DNA of 64,000 bases from Fibrobacter sp. (GTDB taxonomy: Bacteria; Fibrobacterota; Fibrobacteria; Fibrobacterales; Fibrobacteraceae): positions 1-64,000 of the forward strand of contig JAKSIB010000009.1 in the NCBI GenBank assembly GCA_024399065.1, written 5' to 3'. The notes below the pieces were generated by a model that saw only the letters and a list, made by a program, of their open reading frames with translations, was not told the origin of the DNA and did not search any database. The translations under genes were made by a program, and so were the position numbers. Positions 36,659 through 45,392 of this stretch are shown piece after piece. Every line of letters begins with the position of its first letter. Positions within the stretch are counted from its first letter, which is position 1.

Positions 36659-37806
36659 GTATGACACAGCTCCCCCCGGGATTCAAAATCATCCGTGACG
36701 AAAATAGCGAAGCCTATTCCGACGAATTCTTCGTCAACATGGGCCCACAGCACCCCAGTACCCACGGTGCCCTCCGCCTCGCCATCCGCATGGACGGTGA
36801 AACCATCGTAGAACTGGTTCCCCATCACGGCTACATTCACCGCGGCATGGAAAAGCAGGCCGAGTCCATGAGCTACCTGCAGTACATTCCCATGTCCGAC
36901 CGTCAAGACTATTTGACCGCCATCCAGAACAACCTGGGTGTGGTTCTCGCCTACGAAAAGGGCATGAACGTAGGCGTTCCTCTTCGTCAGGAATACATCC
37001 GCGTTATGCTTCAGGAACTTGGCCGTATTGCAAGCCACCTGGTGTTCTTCGGCTGCTTCGGCGGCGACCTGGGCGGACAAACCTGCTTGCTCTTCGGTTT
37101 CAAGGAACGTGAAATGATTCACGACATCCTGGAAGAGGTTACCGGTTCTCGCTTGACCATGAACTTCTTTAGACCGGGTGGCAGCCGTTTCGACGTGCCC
37201 GACACCTTTATCCCCCGCGTAAAGGCTTTCCTGGAACACCTGGAAACCACCATGAAGGATTACGAACGTTTCCTCAGCAAGAACGTAATCGTTCGCGAAC
37301 GTAGCATCGGTATCGGCGTTCTCTCCAAGGAAGACGCTATCGCCTACGCATGCTCCGGCCCCGTGGCCCGCGCAAGCGGCGTAAACTTCGACGTTCGTCG
37401 CAACAATCCTTACAGCATTTACAGCCAGCTGGAATTTGATGTGCCTGTGACCTACAATGGTGACTGCTACGACCGCTACAACGTCCGTATCGCAGAAATC
37501 CACGAATCCATGCGCATCCTTCGCCAGTGCGTCGACAAGTTCCCCTCCGAAGGTCCGTGGCGCAGCAAGGAAAAGCCCGTAAAGCTGAATCCTGGCCGTT
37601 ACTACAGCGAAATCGAAACCGCCAAGGGCCTTTACGCAACCTACGTGGTGGCTGCTGCAGGCGACAAGCCTTACCGCATTCATACCCGCGGCCCCAGCTT
37701 CCCCCACATTGGCGTGTTGAACAAGATGTGCCAGGGTTTGACCGTTTCGGACTTGGTAACCATCATGGCTACCCTGGACCCTGTGATCCCGGAAATTGAC
37801 AGGTAG
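36655..37806 (+). CDS. nuoD: Complex I subunit NuoD
   Basis: A 383-residue peripheral-arm subunit that lines the quinone site with Nuo[15 protein letters not shown] (with the quinone-site histidine), GYIHRGMEK and the terminal region PVIPEIDR match the family. It overlaps nuoBC by an ATGA. Confidence 0.95.
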   Translation: MSMTQLPPGFKIIRDENSEAYSDEFFVNMGPQHPSTHGALRLAIRMDGETIVELVPHHGYIHRGMEKQAESMSYLQYIPMSDRQDYLTAIQNNLGVVLAYEKGMNVGVPLRQEYIRVMLQELGRIASHLVFFGCFGGDLGGQTCLLFGFKEREMIHDILEEVTGSRLTMNFFRPGGSRFDVPDTFIPRVKAFLEHLETTMKDYERFLSKNVIVRERSIGIGVLSKEDAIAYACSGPVARASGVNFDVRRNNPYSIYSQLEFDVPVTYNGDCYDRYNVRIAEIHESMRILRQCVDKFPSEGPWRSKEKPVKLNPGRYYSEIETAKGLYATYVVAAAGDKPYRIHTRGPSFPHIGVLNKMCQGLTVSDLVTIMATLDPVIPEIDR

Positions 37807-37814
37807 GTAATTAC

Positions 37815-38936
37815 ATGTTCGTTCCCTCCATAACTAATCCTGTTGGCGACTTTGTTCGAGAATGGGTACCGAAGCTTGCAGAATATCTGCCGGCAGCAAT
37901 TCAGTCCGATACCTTGAACAATATCGTTGCCTTTTTGATTAACGCCGTCATCTGCGTCATCGCAGTTTGCGTCGTGAACATCGGTTCCGCACCGATCCTC
38001 ATCTACATGGAACGTAAGGTTTGCGCTCACGTGCAATGCCGTCTCGGCCCCATGCGCCTTGGCTGGCACGGTACCATCCAGACCATCGCCGACGTTCTGA
38101 AGATGCTCTTCAAGGAAGTCTACGCACCTGGTGGAGTTGACAAGTTCGTCTACTTCCTGGCTCCGCTGATTGTGCTGATTGCACCCTTCATGGTGGCAGC
38201 ATTGATCCCCTTCGGCCAGAACCTGGTGGTTGCAGACATCGACATGGGCATTCCCCTGATTATCGCCATCAACGGTTTCGGCGTGCTGGGCATTTTGCTT
38301 GGCGGCTGGTCCAGTAACAACAAGTACTCCTTGCTCGGTGCTCTTCGTAGCGGCGCACAAATGATCAGCTACGAAATCTCCTTTGCCTTGGTACTTTTGT
38401 TCGTGGTCATGATCTCCGGTTCCACCAACCTGATGACCATCACCCAGACCCAGAGCGGCACCGTCTTTGACTGGATGATTTTCAAGGTTCCCGTACTTGG
38501 CTTTATCGCCTTCATCCTGTTCTTCATTTCTTCTACTGCAGAAATGAACCGCGCACCTTTCGACATTGCCGAAGCTGAACAGGAATTGACCGGTGGTTAT
38601 CATACTGAATATAACGGCACACCCTTCGCCATGTTCTACTTGGCAGAATACATCGCATTGGTGACCAACTCCTCCCTGGCAGTGACTTGCTTCCTGGGCG
38701 GTTTCCACGCACCTTGCCTGGGCATTGCCGCAATTGACGGATACCTCACCATGATTCCGGGAGTTATCTGGTTCTTTGCCAAGGTATTCTTTATGATTTG
38801 GTGCTACATGATGGTCCGCTGGACTTTCGTCCGCCCCCGTGTAGACCAGCTGATGAGTTTTGAATGGAAATTCCTGCTGCCCCTGAACCTGCTGATGCTG
38901 GTGGCTGGCGCTGCTTATGTGGCTTTGGTAGGCTAA
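37815..38936 (+). CDS. nuoH: Complex I subunit NuoH
   Basis: A 373-residue membrane subunit with about eight helices that forms the quinone chamber. Characteristic segments are YMERKVCAHVQCRLGP, ADVLKMLFKE, and the acidic loop AEMNRAPFDIAEAEQELTGG. It begins 8 bases after the nuoD stop. Confidence 0.95.
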   Translation: MFVPSITNPVGDFVREWVPKLAEYLPAAIQSDTLNNIVAFLINAVICVIAVCVVNIGSAPILIYMERKVCAHVQCRLGPMRLGWHGTIQTIADVLKMLFKEVYAPGGVDKFVYFLAPLIVLIAPFMVAALIPFGQNLVVADIDMGIPLIIAINGFGVLGILLGGWSSNNKYSLLGALRSGAQMISYEISFALVLLFVVMISGSTNLMTITQTQSGTVFDWMIFKVPVLGFIAFILFFISSTAEMNRAPFDIAEAEQELTGGYHTEYNGTPFAMFYLAEYIALVTNSSLAVTCFLGGFHAPCLGIAAIDGYLTMIPGVIWFFAKVFFMIWCYMMVRWTFVRPRVDQLMSFEWKFLLPLNLLMLVAGAAYVALVG

Positions 38937-38950
38937 GGTAGAGGTATTTT

Positions 38951-39427
38951 ATGGATCAGAAAAAGATTTCTACAAAACAGTACTTCAAGACTTACTTGAA
39001 AAAGTGCGTTACTGGCCCGTGGAGCCTTCTCTGCGGTTTGTCCGTGAGCCTCAAGTATTTCTTCAATCCGAAAAAGATTGTCACGGAACAGTATCCGGAA
39101 AATCGCAAGACCTTGAAGATGCACGAACGTTTCCGCGGCCGCCTTTCCATGGTGGAAGACGCCGAAGGTAACAACCGTTGCACCGCTTGCGGCATGTGCG
39201 AACGTAGCTGCCCCAATGGAAGCATCAACGTTCAAGCAACAAAGAACATCGCCGGCAAGAAGGTCCTGGGTCGTTACGTGTATCACTTTGCAAGTTGCAC
39301 CCAGTGCGGCCTCTGCGTAGAAGCCTGCCCCTTCGGCGCCATCGAAATGGCTCCTGAATTTGAAGTGGCTACTACCGACATCAACTCGCTGGAAATGATT
39401 TTGAACAAGAAGGAGGGTCAAGGCTAA
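38951..39427 (+). CDS. nuoI: Complex I subunit NuoI (two 4Fe-4S clusters)
   Basis: A 158-residue ferredoxin-like subunit. CTACGMCERSC and CTQCGLCVEAC, each followed by Pro, bind the N6a and N6b clusters that pass electrons to NuoB. With NuoE, F and G absent from this operon it may be the point of electron entry from ferredoxin or flavodoxin, as suggested for other complexes without an NADH module. Confidence 0.93.
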   Translation: MDQKKISTKQYFKTYLKKCVTGPWSLLCGLSVSLKYFFNPKKIVTEQYPENRKTLKMHERFRGRLSMVEDAEGNNRCTACGMCERSCPNGSINVQATKNIAGKKVLGRYVYHFASCTQCGLCVEACPFGAIEMAPEFEVATTDINSLEMILNKKEGQG

Positions 39428-39990
39428 TGTTCCCGTCTCTTTCAAGTTTGGCAAACGTATTCCCCACAGGCGGAATCGACATTGCCTTCTACGTGGTCGC
39501 ATTCGTCATGGTGGTGACAGCCATCTGCACTGTTGCGGTCAAGAACATTTTGCAGAGCGCAGTATTCCTCATTTTCTCCTTTGTAGGAACTACCGTTCTC
39601 TACTTGCTGCTCCACGCTGAATTCAACGCCCTGGCACAGATCATGGTGTACATCGGCGGCGTGGTCATCTTCGTTATCTTCACCATCTTGCTCACAAGCC
39701 ATTTGGGCGAAGAAGCTTTCTCCACGAAGATTCCCCGCTACTTTGCAGCATTCGCAATTTCCATTGCATTCGTCGCCATCATGGCCAAGTGCCTGGTGCC
39801 GGTGCAGGAACTTGTAACTACCGCAGCAACAGCTCCCGAAGGATTCGCATCCTTGAAGGCATTGTCTGTTCGCTTGCTGGGCTACGGCGCCGACGGTTTC
39901 ATTCTTCCCTTTGAAATCGTAAGCGTATTATTGCTGGCAACCTTGATTGGCGCAATTACTATCGCTCGCCGCGGCAAGGAGGAAAAGTAA
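39427..39990 (+). CDS. nuoJ: Complex I subunit NuoJ
   Basis: A 187-residue membrane subunit with five hydrophobic segments. QIMVYIGGVVIFVIFTILLT is the conserved third helix. It shares one base with the nuoI stop and one with the nuoK start. Confidence 0.92.
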   Translation: MFPSLSSLANVFPTGGIDIAFYVVAFVMVVTAICTVAVKNILQSAVFLIFSFVGTTVLYLLLHAEFNALAQIMVYIGGVVIFVIFTILLTSHLGEEAFSTKIPRYFAAFAISIAFVAIMAKCLVPVQELVTTAATAPEGFASLKALSVRLLGYGADGFILPFEIVSVLLLATLIGAITIARRGKEEK

Positions 39991-40295
39991 TGACTTTGAT
40001 GAATTGCCTTATCCTCTCGTTCATCCTTTTTGGCATTGGCCTTTGGGGCCTTATGCGTCGCCGCCACTTGGTGGGCATGCTGATTTCCACCGAAATCATG
40101 CTGAACGCAGCCAACATGAACTTTATCTCGTTTGCCTACTTTAGCGCAAAGGACGCTACCGCAGGTTCCGTGTTTAGCATTTTCGTCATCGCAGTGACCG
40201 CATGCGAAATGGCAGTGGCCTTGGCCATTATCGTTAGCATGTACCGCCGTCGCAAGAGCCTTGACGTAGAACAGTTGAGGGATCTCCATGATTAA
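39990..40295 (+). CDS. nuoK: Complex I subunit NuoK
   Basis: A 101-residue membrane subunit with three helices and the conserved glutamates in STEIMLNAANMNF and ACEMAVALAI, needed for proton translocation. It overlaps both neighbours. Confidence 0.93.
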   Translation: MTLMNCLILSFILFGIGLWGLMRRRHLVGMLISTEIMLNAANMNFISFAYFSAKDATAGSVFSIFVIAVTACEMAVALAIIVSMYRRRKSLDVEQLRDLHD

Positions 40296-42243
40296 TGACG
40301 TCTCTATCAGCTATCTCATTTTCCTGATGCCGCTCCTCACTTTCGTGGTGAACGGCCTCTTCCTGGGCAAGCGTTCCGCCAAGGGTGCCGCAGCATTCGC
40401 CATCGTCTGCAACGGTATTGCCATGGTTTCAGCATTGCTGCTTGCCGTCAGCTACTTCACTTCCGGCTATGCCCCGCAGAAAGCGATTCTCTTTGAACTT
40501 CCCTTCTTGAAGTTCGCAGAAACCTTCGCTGCAAACATTGGCCTCTTGGTAGACCCGCTTTCTATCATGATGCTGGTGGTGGTTACCTTCATCGCGTTCC
40601 TGGTGAATATCTACAGCGTAGGCTATATGCGCGGCGACCGTGCCGAGGGTCGATTCTTCGCACTGCTTTCCCTGTTCAGCTTTAGCATGCTGGGCCTTGT
40701 GGCTGCAACCAACCTTTTCCAGATGTTCATCTTCTGGGAACTGGTGGGCGTCTCCAGCTACCTGCTTATCGGTTTCTGGTACCACAAGCCTTCTGCAGTT
40801 AGTGCTTCCAAGCAGGCATTCATCCTCACCCGCTTTGCCGACAGTTTCTTCCTGCTGGGCATCGTGATCGTGAGCTTCGTGGTACAGAGCTTTGACTTCG
40901 AAAAGATCAACGCCCTTACCTTGAGTGCATTCCAGAGCCAGTTCATTGACCTTGGCTTTATGGTGATGACCAAGGCAGAAGCTCTTGTTCTCGGCGGCGT
41001 CCTGATTTTCACCGGTGGCTGGGGCAAGTCTGCAATGTTCCCCATGCACATTTGGTTGCCGAATGCTATGGAAGGTCCGACCCCGGTTTCCTCCATCATT
41101 CACAGTGCCACCATGGTGGTGGCTGGCGTTTACCTGGTAGCTCGTCTGTTCCCCTTCTTCGCTCTCAGCGGAAGCACCATGAACTTGATTATGGTGGTGG
41201 GCGCATTCACTATGGTATTTGCAGCTGTTATCGCCTGCACTCAGAAGGATATTAAGCGCATTCTCGCTTACTCTACCCTTTCTCAGTTGGGTTACATGAT
41301 GTTCTCCCTGGGCGCTTGCCGTATGGGTGACGTTGTGGTCACCACCGGCTGGACCGCATCTACTTACCACATTTTCACTCACGCATTCTTCAAGTGCAGT
41401 TTGTTCCTTATCGCAGGTTCCCTGATTCATCAGGTTCATACCAACGATTTGGACGCCATGGGCGGTCTCCGCAAGAAGATGCCCTTGACCTATGTCTGCG
41501 CATTGATTTCCATTCTCGCCATTTCCGGTATCCCGCCGTTCTCCGGTTTCTTCTCCAAGGACGAAATCATTCTGACGGCATTCCAGGGACACCATTACGT
41601 GGTATTCGGCTTGGCTCTCCTGACCAGCGGTCTCACCACCTTCTACATGTTCCGTCTGTTCTTCCTTGCCTTCCACGGCGCACCCCGCTCCGAAAGCGTC
41701 AAGGCCGGACACGTTCACGAAGACTTCTTTATGACTCTCCCCATTGCAATTCTTGCCGTGCCTGCTTTGGCCAGCGGTTTTGCAGCAAAGGGTCTGTTTG
41801 AAGAATTCTTTGTTCCGGGCAAGTTGAATGTTCCGCAGTTGGTTCAGTTGGCAGAAGCCCACTGGATTCCCTACGTTGCCGTAGCAATCGCAGTTGTAGC
41901 ATTGCTCATCGCCTGGGTTCTTTACGCAAGCCCCAAGGCTAAGGTGGAACGCGCCCTCGACGACATCAACCGCGGCAGCGTCTACAAGGTGATTTACCAC
42001 AAGTTCTATTTCGATGAAATGTACTACGCCGTGGTTCGCCAGTTCGTTATCGGCGGCATTGCTCGCGCAGCTCGTTTCATCCAGGATTACATCATCGAAG
42101 GTATCCTTGCTTTCGTCGTGTGGTTCGTACATACATTGGGCAGTCTTGTTCGTCGCGCCCAGAGCGGCAACTTGACTTTCTACCTGGGAACCCTGGTGGT
42201 CGGCGTACTGCTGTGGCGTTTCTTCGGTCAGCTTCCGTTTTAA
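40288..42243 (+). CDS. nuoL: Complex I subunit NuoL
   Basis: A 651-residue antiporter-like subunit with a long C-terminal extension containing the lateral helix. Motifs include FWELVGVSSYLLIGFW, the conserved lysine in GGWGKSAMFPMHIWL, and PTPVSSIIHSATMV. It starts inside the end of nuoK. Confidence 0.95.
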   Translation: MINDVSISYLIFLMPLLTFVVNGLFLGKRSAKGAAAFAIVCNGIAMVSALLLAVSYFTSGYAPQKAILFELPFLKFAETFAANIGLLVDPLSIMMLVVVTFIAFLVNIYSVGYMRGDRAEGRFFALLSLFSFSMLGLVAATNLFQMFIFWELVGVSSYLLIGFWYHKPSAVSASKQAFILTRFADSFFLLGIVIVSFVVQSFDFEKINALTLSAFQSQFIDLGFMVMTKAEALVLGGVLIFTGGWGKSAMFPMHIWLPNAMEGPTPVSSIIHSATMVVAGVYLVARLFPFFALSGSTMNLIMVVGAFTMVFAAVIACTQKDIKRILAYSTLSQLGYMMFSLGACRMGDVVVTTGWTASTYHIFTHAFFKCSLFLIAGSLIHQVHTNDLDAMGGLRKKMPLTYVCALISILAISGIPPFSGFFSKDEIILTAFQGHHYVVFGLALLTSGLTTFYMFRLFFLAFHGAPRSESVKAGHVHEDFFMTLPIAILAVPALASGFAAKGLFEEFFVPGKLNVPQLVQLAEAHWIPYVAVAIAVVALLIAWVLYASPKAKVERALDDINRGSVYKVIYHKFYFDEMYYAVVRQFVIGGIARAARFIQDYIIEGILAFVVWFVHTLGSLVRRAQSGNLTFYLGTLVVGVLLWRFFGQLPF

Positions 42244-42265
42244 GGATTGAGAGGTTATAAGTACT

Positions 42266-43795
42266 ATGGATACATTACTTTTTAATCTGATTTGGCTCAT
42301 CCCGCTTTTGACAGTTCTCGTCTGCGTTCCAATTCCGGGAACCAAGGCAAAACTGATCAAGGGCATCCACGCCTTCTCCGGAACTTTCGTTCTGGCCCTG
42401 GTAGGATACCTCACCTACCGAGTATATGCACTTTCCGGAACTCCTATCGATGACAAGGCTGCCCCGCTGTTCCTCCGATTCTTTACGGACATTCCCTGGA
42501 TCAATTCCCTGAACGCACACTACATCGTTGGCGCCGACGGCCTCAACATGTTCCTGTTGCTCCTTACCGCGGTAATCGTGTGGGGCGGCATTCTCGTAAG
42601 CTGGGAAATCAAGGGAAACCAGAAGGTATTCTTCGCCTTGATCCAGATGCTTGCCACAAGCGTCTACGGCGTTTTCATGAGCATGGACTTGGTTCTGTTC
42701 TTCGTGTTCTACGAAATGGAAGCCTTGTGCATGTACCTGATGATTGCCGGTTACGGTTCCGGCCGCAAGGACTACGGCGGTAAGAAACTTACCTTGACTC
42801 TCGCCTTCGGCTCTTCCATGATTCTGGCAACCCTTTTCGGCCTCTACTTCGAAAGCGGTTCTACCAGCTGGAGCCTTGTGGAACTTTCCAAGACTACCCT
42901 CCCCACAAGTTTCCAAATGTGGGCATTCCCCCTGATGTTCATGGGCTTTGCCGTTAGCTCCTCTTTGTTCCCGTTCCACTTCTGGAGCCCGGACGGTCAC
43001 GCTTCTGCACCTACTGCAGTTTCTATGCTGGCAGCAGGCGTCATGATGAAGATGGGTGCTTACGGTTGCCTTCGCGTCGCCATGTTCCTTATGCCGGAAG
43101 CAGCAAAGGTTTGGCTCCCCTACGTTGTGGCTCTCCTGATCTTCAACGTGGTTCTCGGCCCCTTCATTGCCCTTCGCCACAAGGACCTTAAGTACATCAC
43201 TGCTTACAGTTCCATCAGCCACTTGGGCCTTATCTTCCTGGGCCTCGCCGCCATCACTCCGGTGGGTCTCCGCGGCGCATCCCTCCAGATGATTTCCCAC
43301 GGTTTCTTGACTGGTTTGTTCTTCGCAACCATCGGTATGATTTACGAACGTACCCACACTCGTGACATTACCGAAATGGGCGGCATTATGCGCAAGGTTC
43401 CCTTCCTTGGTGTAGGCTTCGCTATCGCAGGTTTCGCAGGTCTCGGCTTGCCGGGCTTCAGCGGTTTCGTTGCCGAAAGCAATATTTTCATTGGCGCTTT
43501 CGCTCAGGATTCCACCCTCACCCGCGTTGTGACAATCCTTGCAATTCTTTCTATCACCACCACGGCAGTTTACATTCTGCAGACTGCAAACCGCATGCTC
43601 CACGGCAATATGCCCGCCAAGTACGAAACTTTGACCGATGCAAACCTTCGCGAAAAGATTGTGGTTGTGGTTCTCGTTCTCTGCTTGCTTTTGATCGGTA
43701 TTTTCCCGGGTTGGATTGCAGATATGCTTGACCAGAGCATCGCTCCCATCTTTGCAAAACTTGCAGCAGCCCAAGCACCGGTGATTGGAGGTTAA
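42266..43795 (+). CDS. nuoM: Complex I subunit NuoM
   Basis: A 509-residue antiporter-like proton channel. FYEMEALCMYLMIAGYG holds the conserved glutamate, LFPFHFWSPDGHASAPTAVS the lysine-helix region, and HKDLKYITAYSSISHLG the central helix. It precedes nuoN by a single base. Confidence 0.95.
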   Translation: MDTLLFNLIWLIPLLTVLVCVPIPGTKAKLIKGIHAFSGTFVLALVGYLTYRVYALSGTPIDDKAAPLFLRFFTDIPWINSLNAHYIVGADGLNMFLLLLTAVIVWGGILVSWEIKGNQKVFFALIQMLATSVYGVFMSMDLVLFFVFYEMEALCMYLMIAGYGSGRKDYGGKKLTLTLAFGSSMILATLFGLYFESGSTSWSLVELSKTTLPTSFQMWAFPLMFMGFAVSSSLFPFHFWSPDGHASAPTAVSMLAAGVMMKMGAYGCLRVAMFLMPEAAKVWLPYVVALLIFNVVLGPFIALRHKDLKYITAYSSISHLGLIFLGLAAITPVGLRGASLQMISHGFLTGLFFATIGMIYERTHTRDITEMGGIMRKVPFLGVGFAIAGFAGLGLPGFSGFVAESNIFIGAFAQDSTLTRVVTILAILSITTTAVYILQTANRMLHGNMPAKYETLTDANLREKIVVVVLVLCLLLIGIFPGWIADMLDQSIAPIFAKLAAAQAPVIGG

Positions 43796-43796
43796 A

Positions 43797-45233
43797 ATGA
43801 GTTTTACTGTACCTAATTTCATCATCCCCGATCTCGTTCTTCTGATTCTTCCCTTCCTCGTGATCGGATGCCGCCTGGTCATCAAGAATTCCAAGTTGCC
43901 TTGGCGCTTGGCTTGCGTTGGCCTCATCGCAGTATTCGTGATGCTGAACTTCTTGCCTCTGGTTGGAGGCGAAGGCAATTACTTCATTAGCAACTGGCGC
44001 GTAGACGACTTTGGAGTTCTCATGCGTGAAGTGCTTACCTTGAGCGCCCTGCTGGGCCTGCTCCTGGCAAAGGACTACTTCGATCATGGCGCCGATGGCA
44101 AGCCCCAGATGAACCAGATTGCAGAATTCGCAGGAACCGTGGCATTCGCAACCTTCGGCGGTTACATTGTTGTATCCGCATGCGATTTGCTCACCTTCTT
44201 CCTGGGCCTGGAAATGGCAACCATCCCCATGTACATTCTGACCGCTTGGAACAAGAAAGACCAGATGGGTTCCGAAGCAGCCACCAAGTACATCTTGATG
44301 GGTTCTGTGGCAACCGCATTTGAATTGTTCGGTTTCAGCTACCTCTACGGTTTCGCAGGCTCTATCAGCTTCGACGTCATCCAGAGCGCCGCTGCCGCAG
44401 GAACATCTCCGCTGCTGTGGATCGCCGTACTGTTCCTCTTCTGCGGAATCGGTTTCAAGCTGACCTTGTTCCCGTTCTACACTTGGGCTCCGGACGTTTA
44501 CGAAGGCGCACCGTCTCCTGTTACCGCCCTTTTGGCAGTAACTTCCAAGGCTACCGCCATCGCATTCCTCGTCGTCCTGATTTACGGCCCGTTGGCTCCT
44601 GTGCAGGAACAGATTGCTCCGCTGATCGCTCTTCTCGCAGGTGTTACCTTGTTCGTAGGCAACCTGGGCGCTTTGAAGCAGATCCGTCTCCGCCGCTTCA
44701 TGGCCTACAGCTCTATCGCTCAGGCAGGTTACATCATGGTTGCTCTCCTCGGCCCTGCCGACACAGCAAAGACAGCCATCATCTACTACCTGTTCCTCTA
44801 CACCTTGGCTAACTACCTGGCATTCTTTGTGTTCGGGGTCATTGGCCATCGTCGCGAAGAATCCTTCGATTCTCTCAGAGGTCTTTCCAAGCAGAACGTC
44901 AGCCTTGCAACCGCTTTGGCAGTAGCAATGTTCAGCTTGGCAGGTATTCCGCCTCTTGCAGGTTTCTTTGGTAAGTTCCACTTGTTCTTCAGCGGTGCAT
45001 CCACTGGTCACTACGCTCTCGTGGTATTTGCCGTTCTGAACAACGTGTTGGCTCTCTACTACTACTTGCAGGTCATCAAGAGTGCCTGGGCTGACGAACC
45101 GGAAGGAGAACTTACTCCCCTCCGTATGACCAAGCGTCAGATCATCGTCACCTTCCTGCTGACCGCAGCAGTAATCCTCATGGGTGTTCTCCCCCACTTG
45201 AGCAACAACATCTTCGCAGGATTCTCTCTGTAG
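43797..45233 (+). CDS. nuoN: Complex I subunit NuoN
   Basis: A 478-residue antiporter-like subunit, last in the operon. FLGLEMATIPMYIL, FKLTLFPFYTWAPDVYEGAP and RFMAYSSIAQAGY are the family landmarks. ATG 43797, with GGAGG in the end of nuoM just upstream, was chosen over an earlier in-frame codon. A terminator follows 24 bases after the stop, so no nuoE, F or G is attached here. Confidence 0.95.
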   Translation: MSFTVPNFIIPDLVLLILPFLVIGCRLVIKNSKLPWRLACVGLIAVFVMLNFLPLVGGEGNYFISNWRVDDFGVLMREVLTLSALLGLLLAKDYFDHGADGKPQMNQIAEFAGTVAFATFGGYIVVSACDLLTFFLGLEMATIPMYILTAWNKKDQMGSEAATKYILMGSVATAFELFGFSYLYGFAGSISFDVIQSAAAAGTSPLLWIAVLFLFCGIGFKLTLFPFYTWAPDVYEGAPSPVTALLAVTSKATAIAFLVVLIYGPLAPVQEQIAPLIALLAGVTLFVGNLGALKQIRLRRFMAYSSIAQAGYIMVALLGPADTAKTAIIYYLFLYTLANYLAFFVFGVIGHRREESFDSLRGLSKQNVSLATALAVAMFSLAGIPPLAGFFGKFHLFFSGASTGHYALVVFAVLNNVLALYYYLQVIKSAWADEPEGELTPLRMTKRQIIVTFLLTAAVILMGVLPHLSNNIFAGFSL

Positions 45234-45256
45234 ATTTTCCCAAAAGATTCTTGATC

Positions 45257-45286
45257 AACGGTCCGCTTTTACGCGGGCCGTTTTTC
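45257..45286 (+). terminator. Terminator of the nuo operon
   Basis: Stem ACGGTCCGC (45258-45266) / GCGGGCCGT (45273-45281) with one T-G pair, then TTTTT. Confidence 0.9.
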
Positions 45287-45392
45287 GTACTCATTTGTAA
45301 CCATATTCAGGAACGAACCCGTCCTTTGTCGCTAGCCAAAATGCTAGATTATGTACGATAAATTTTAACCCTCCATTCAATGGAAATCATAT

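Noticed and set aside
40429-43978. Long minus-strand open frames opposite nuoL and nuoM
   Set aside because: His/Glu/Gln-rich antisense shadows of hydrophobic membrane protein genes.
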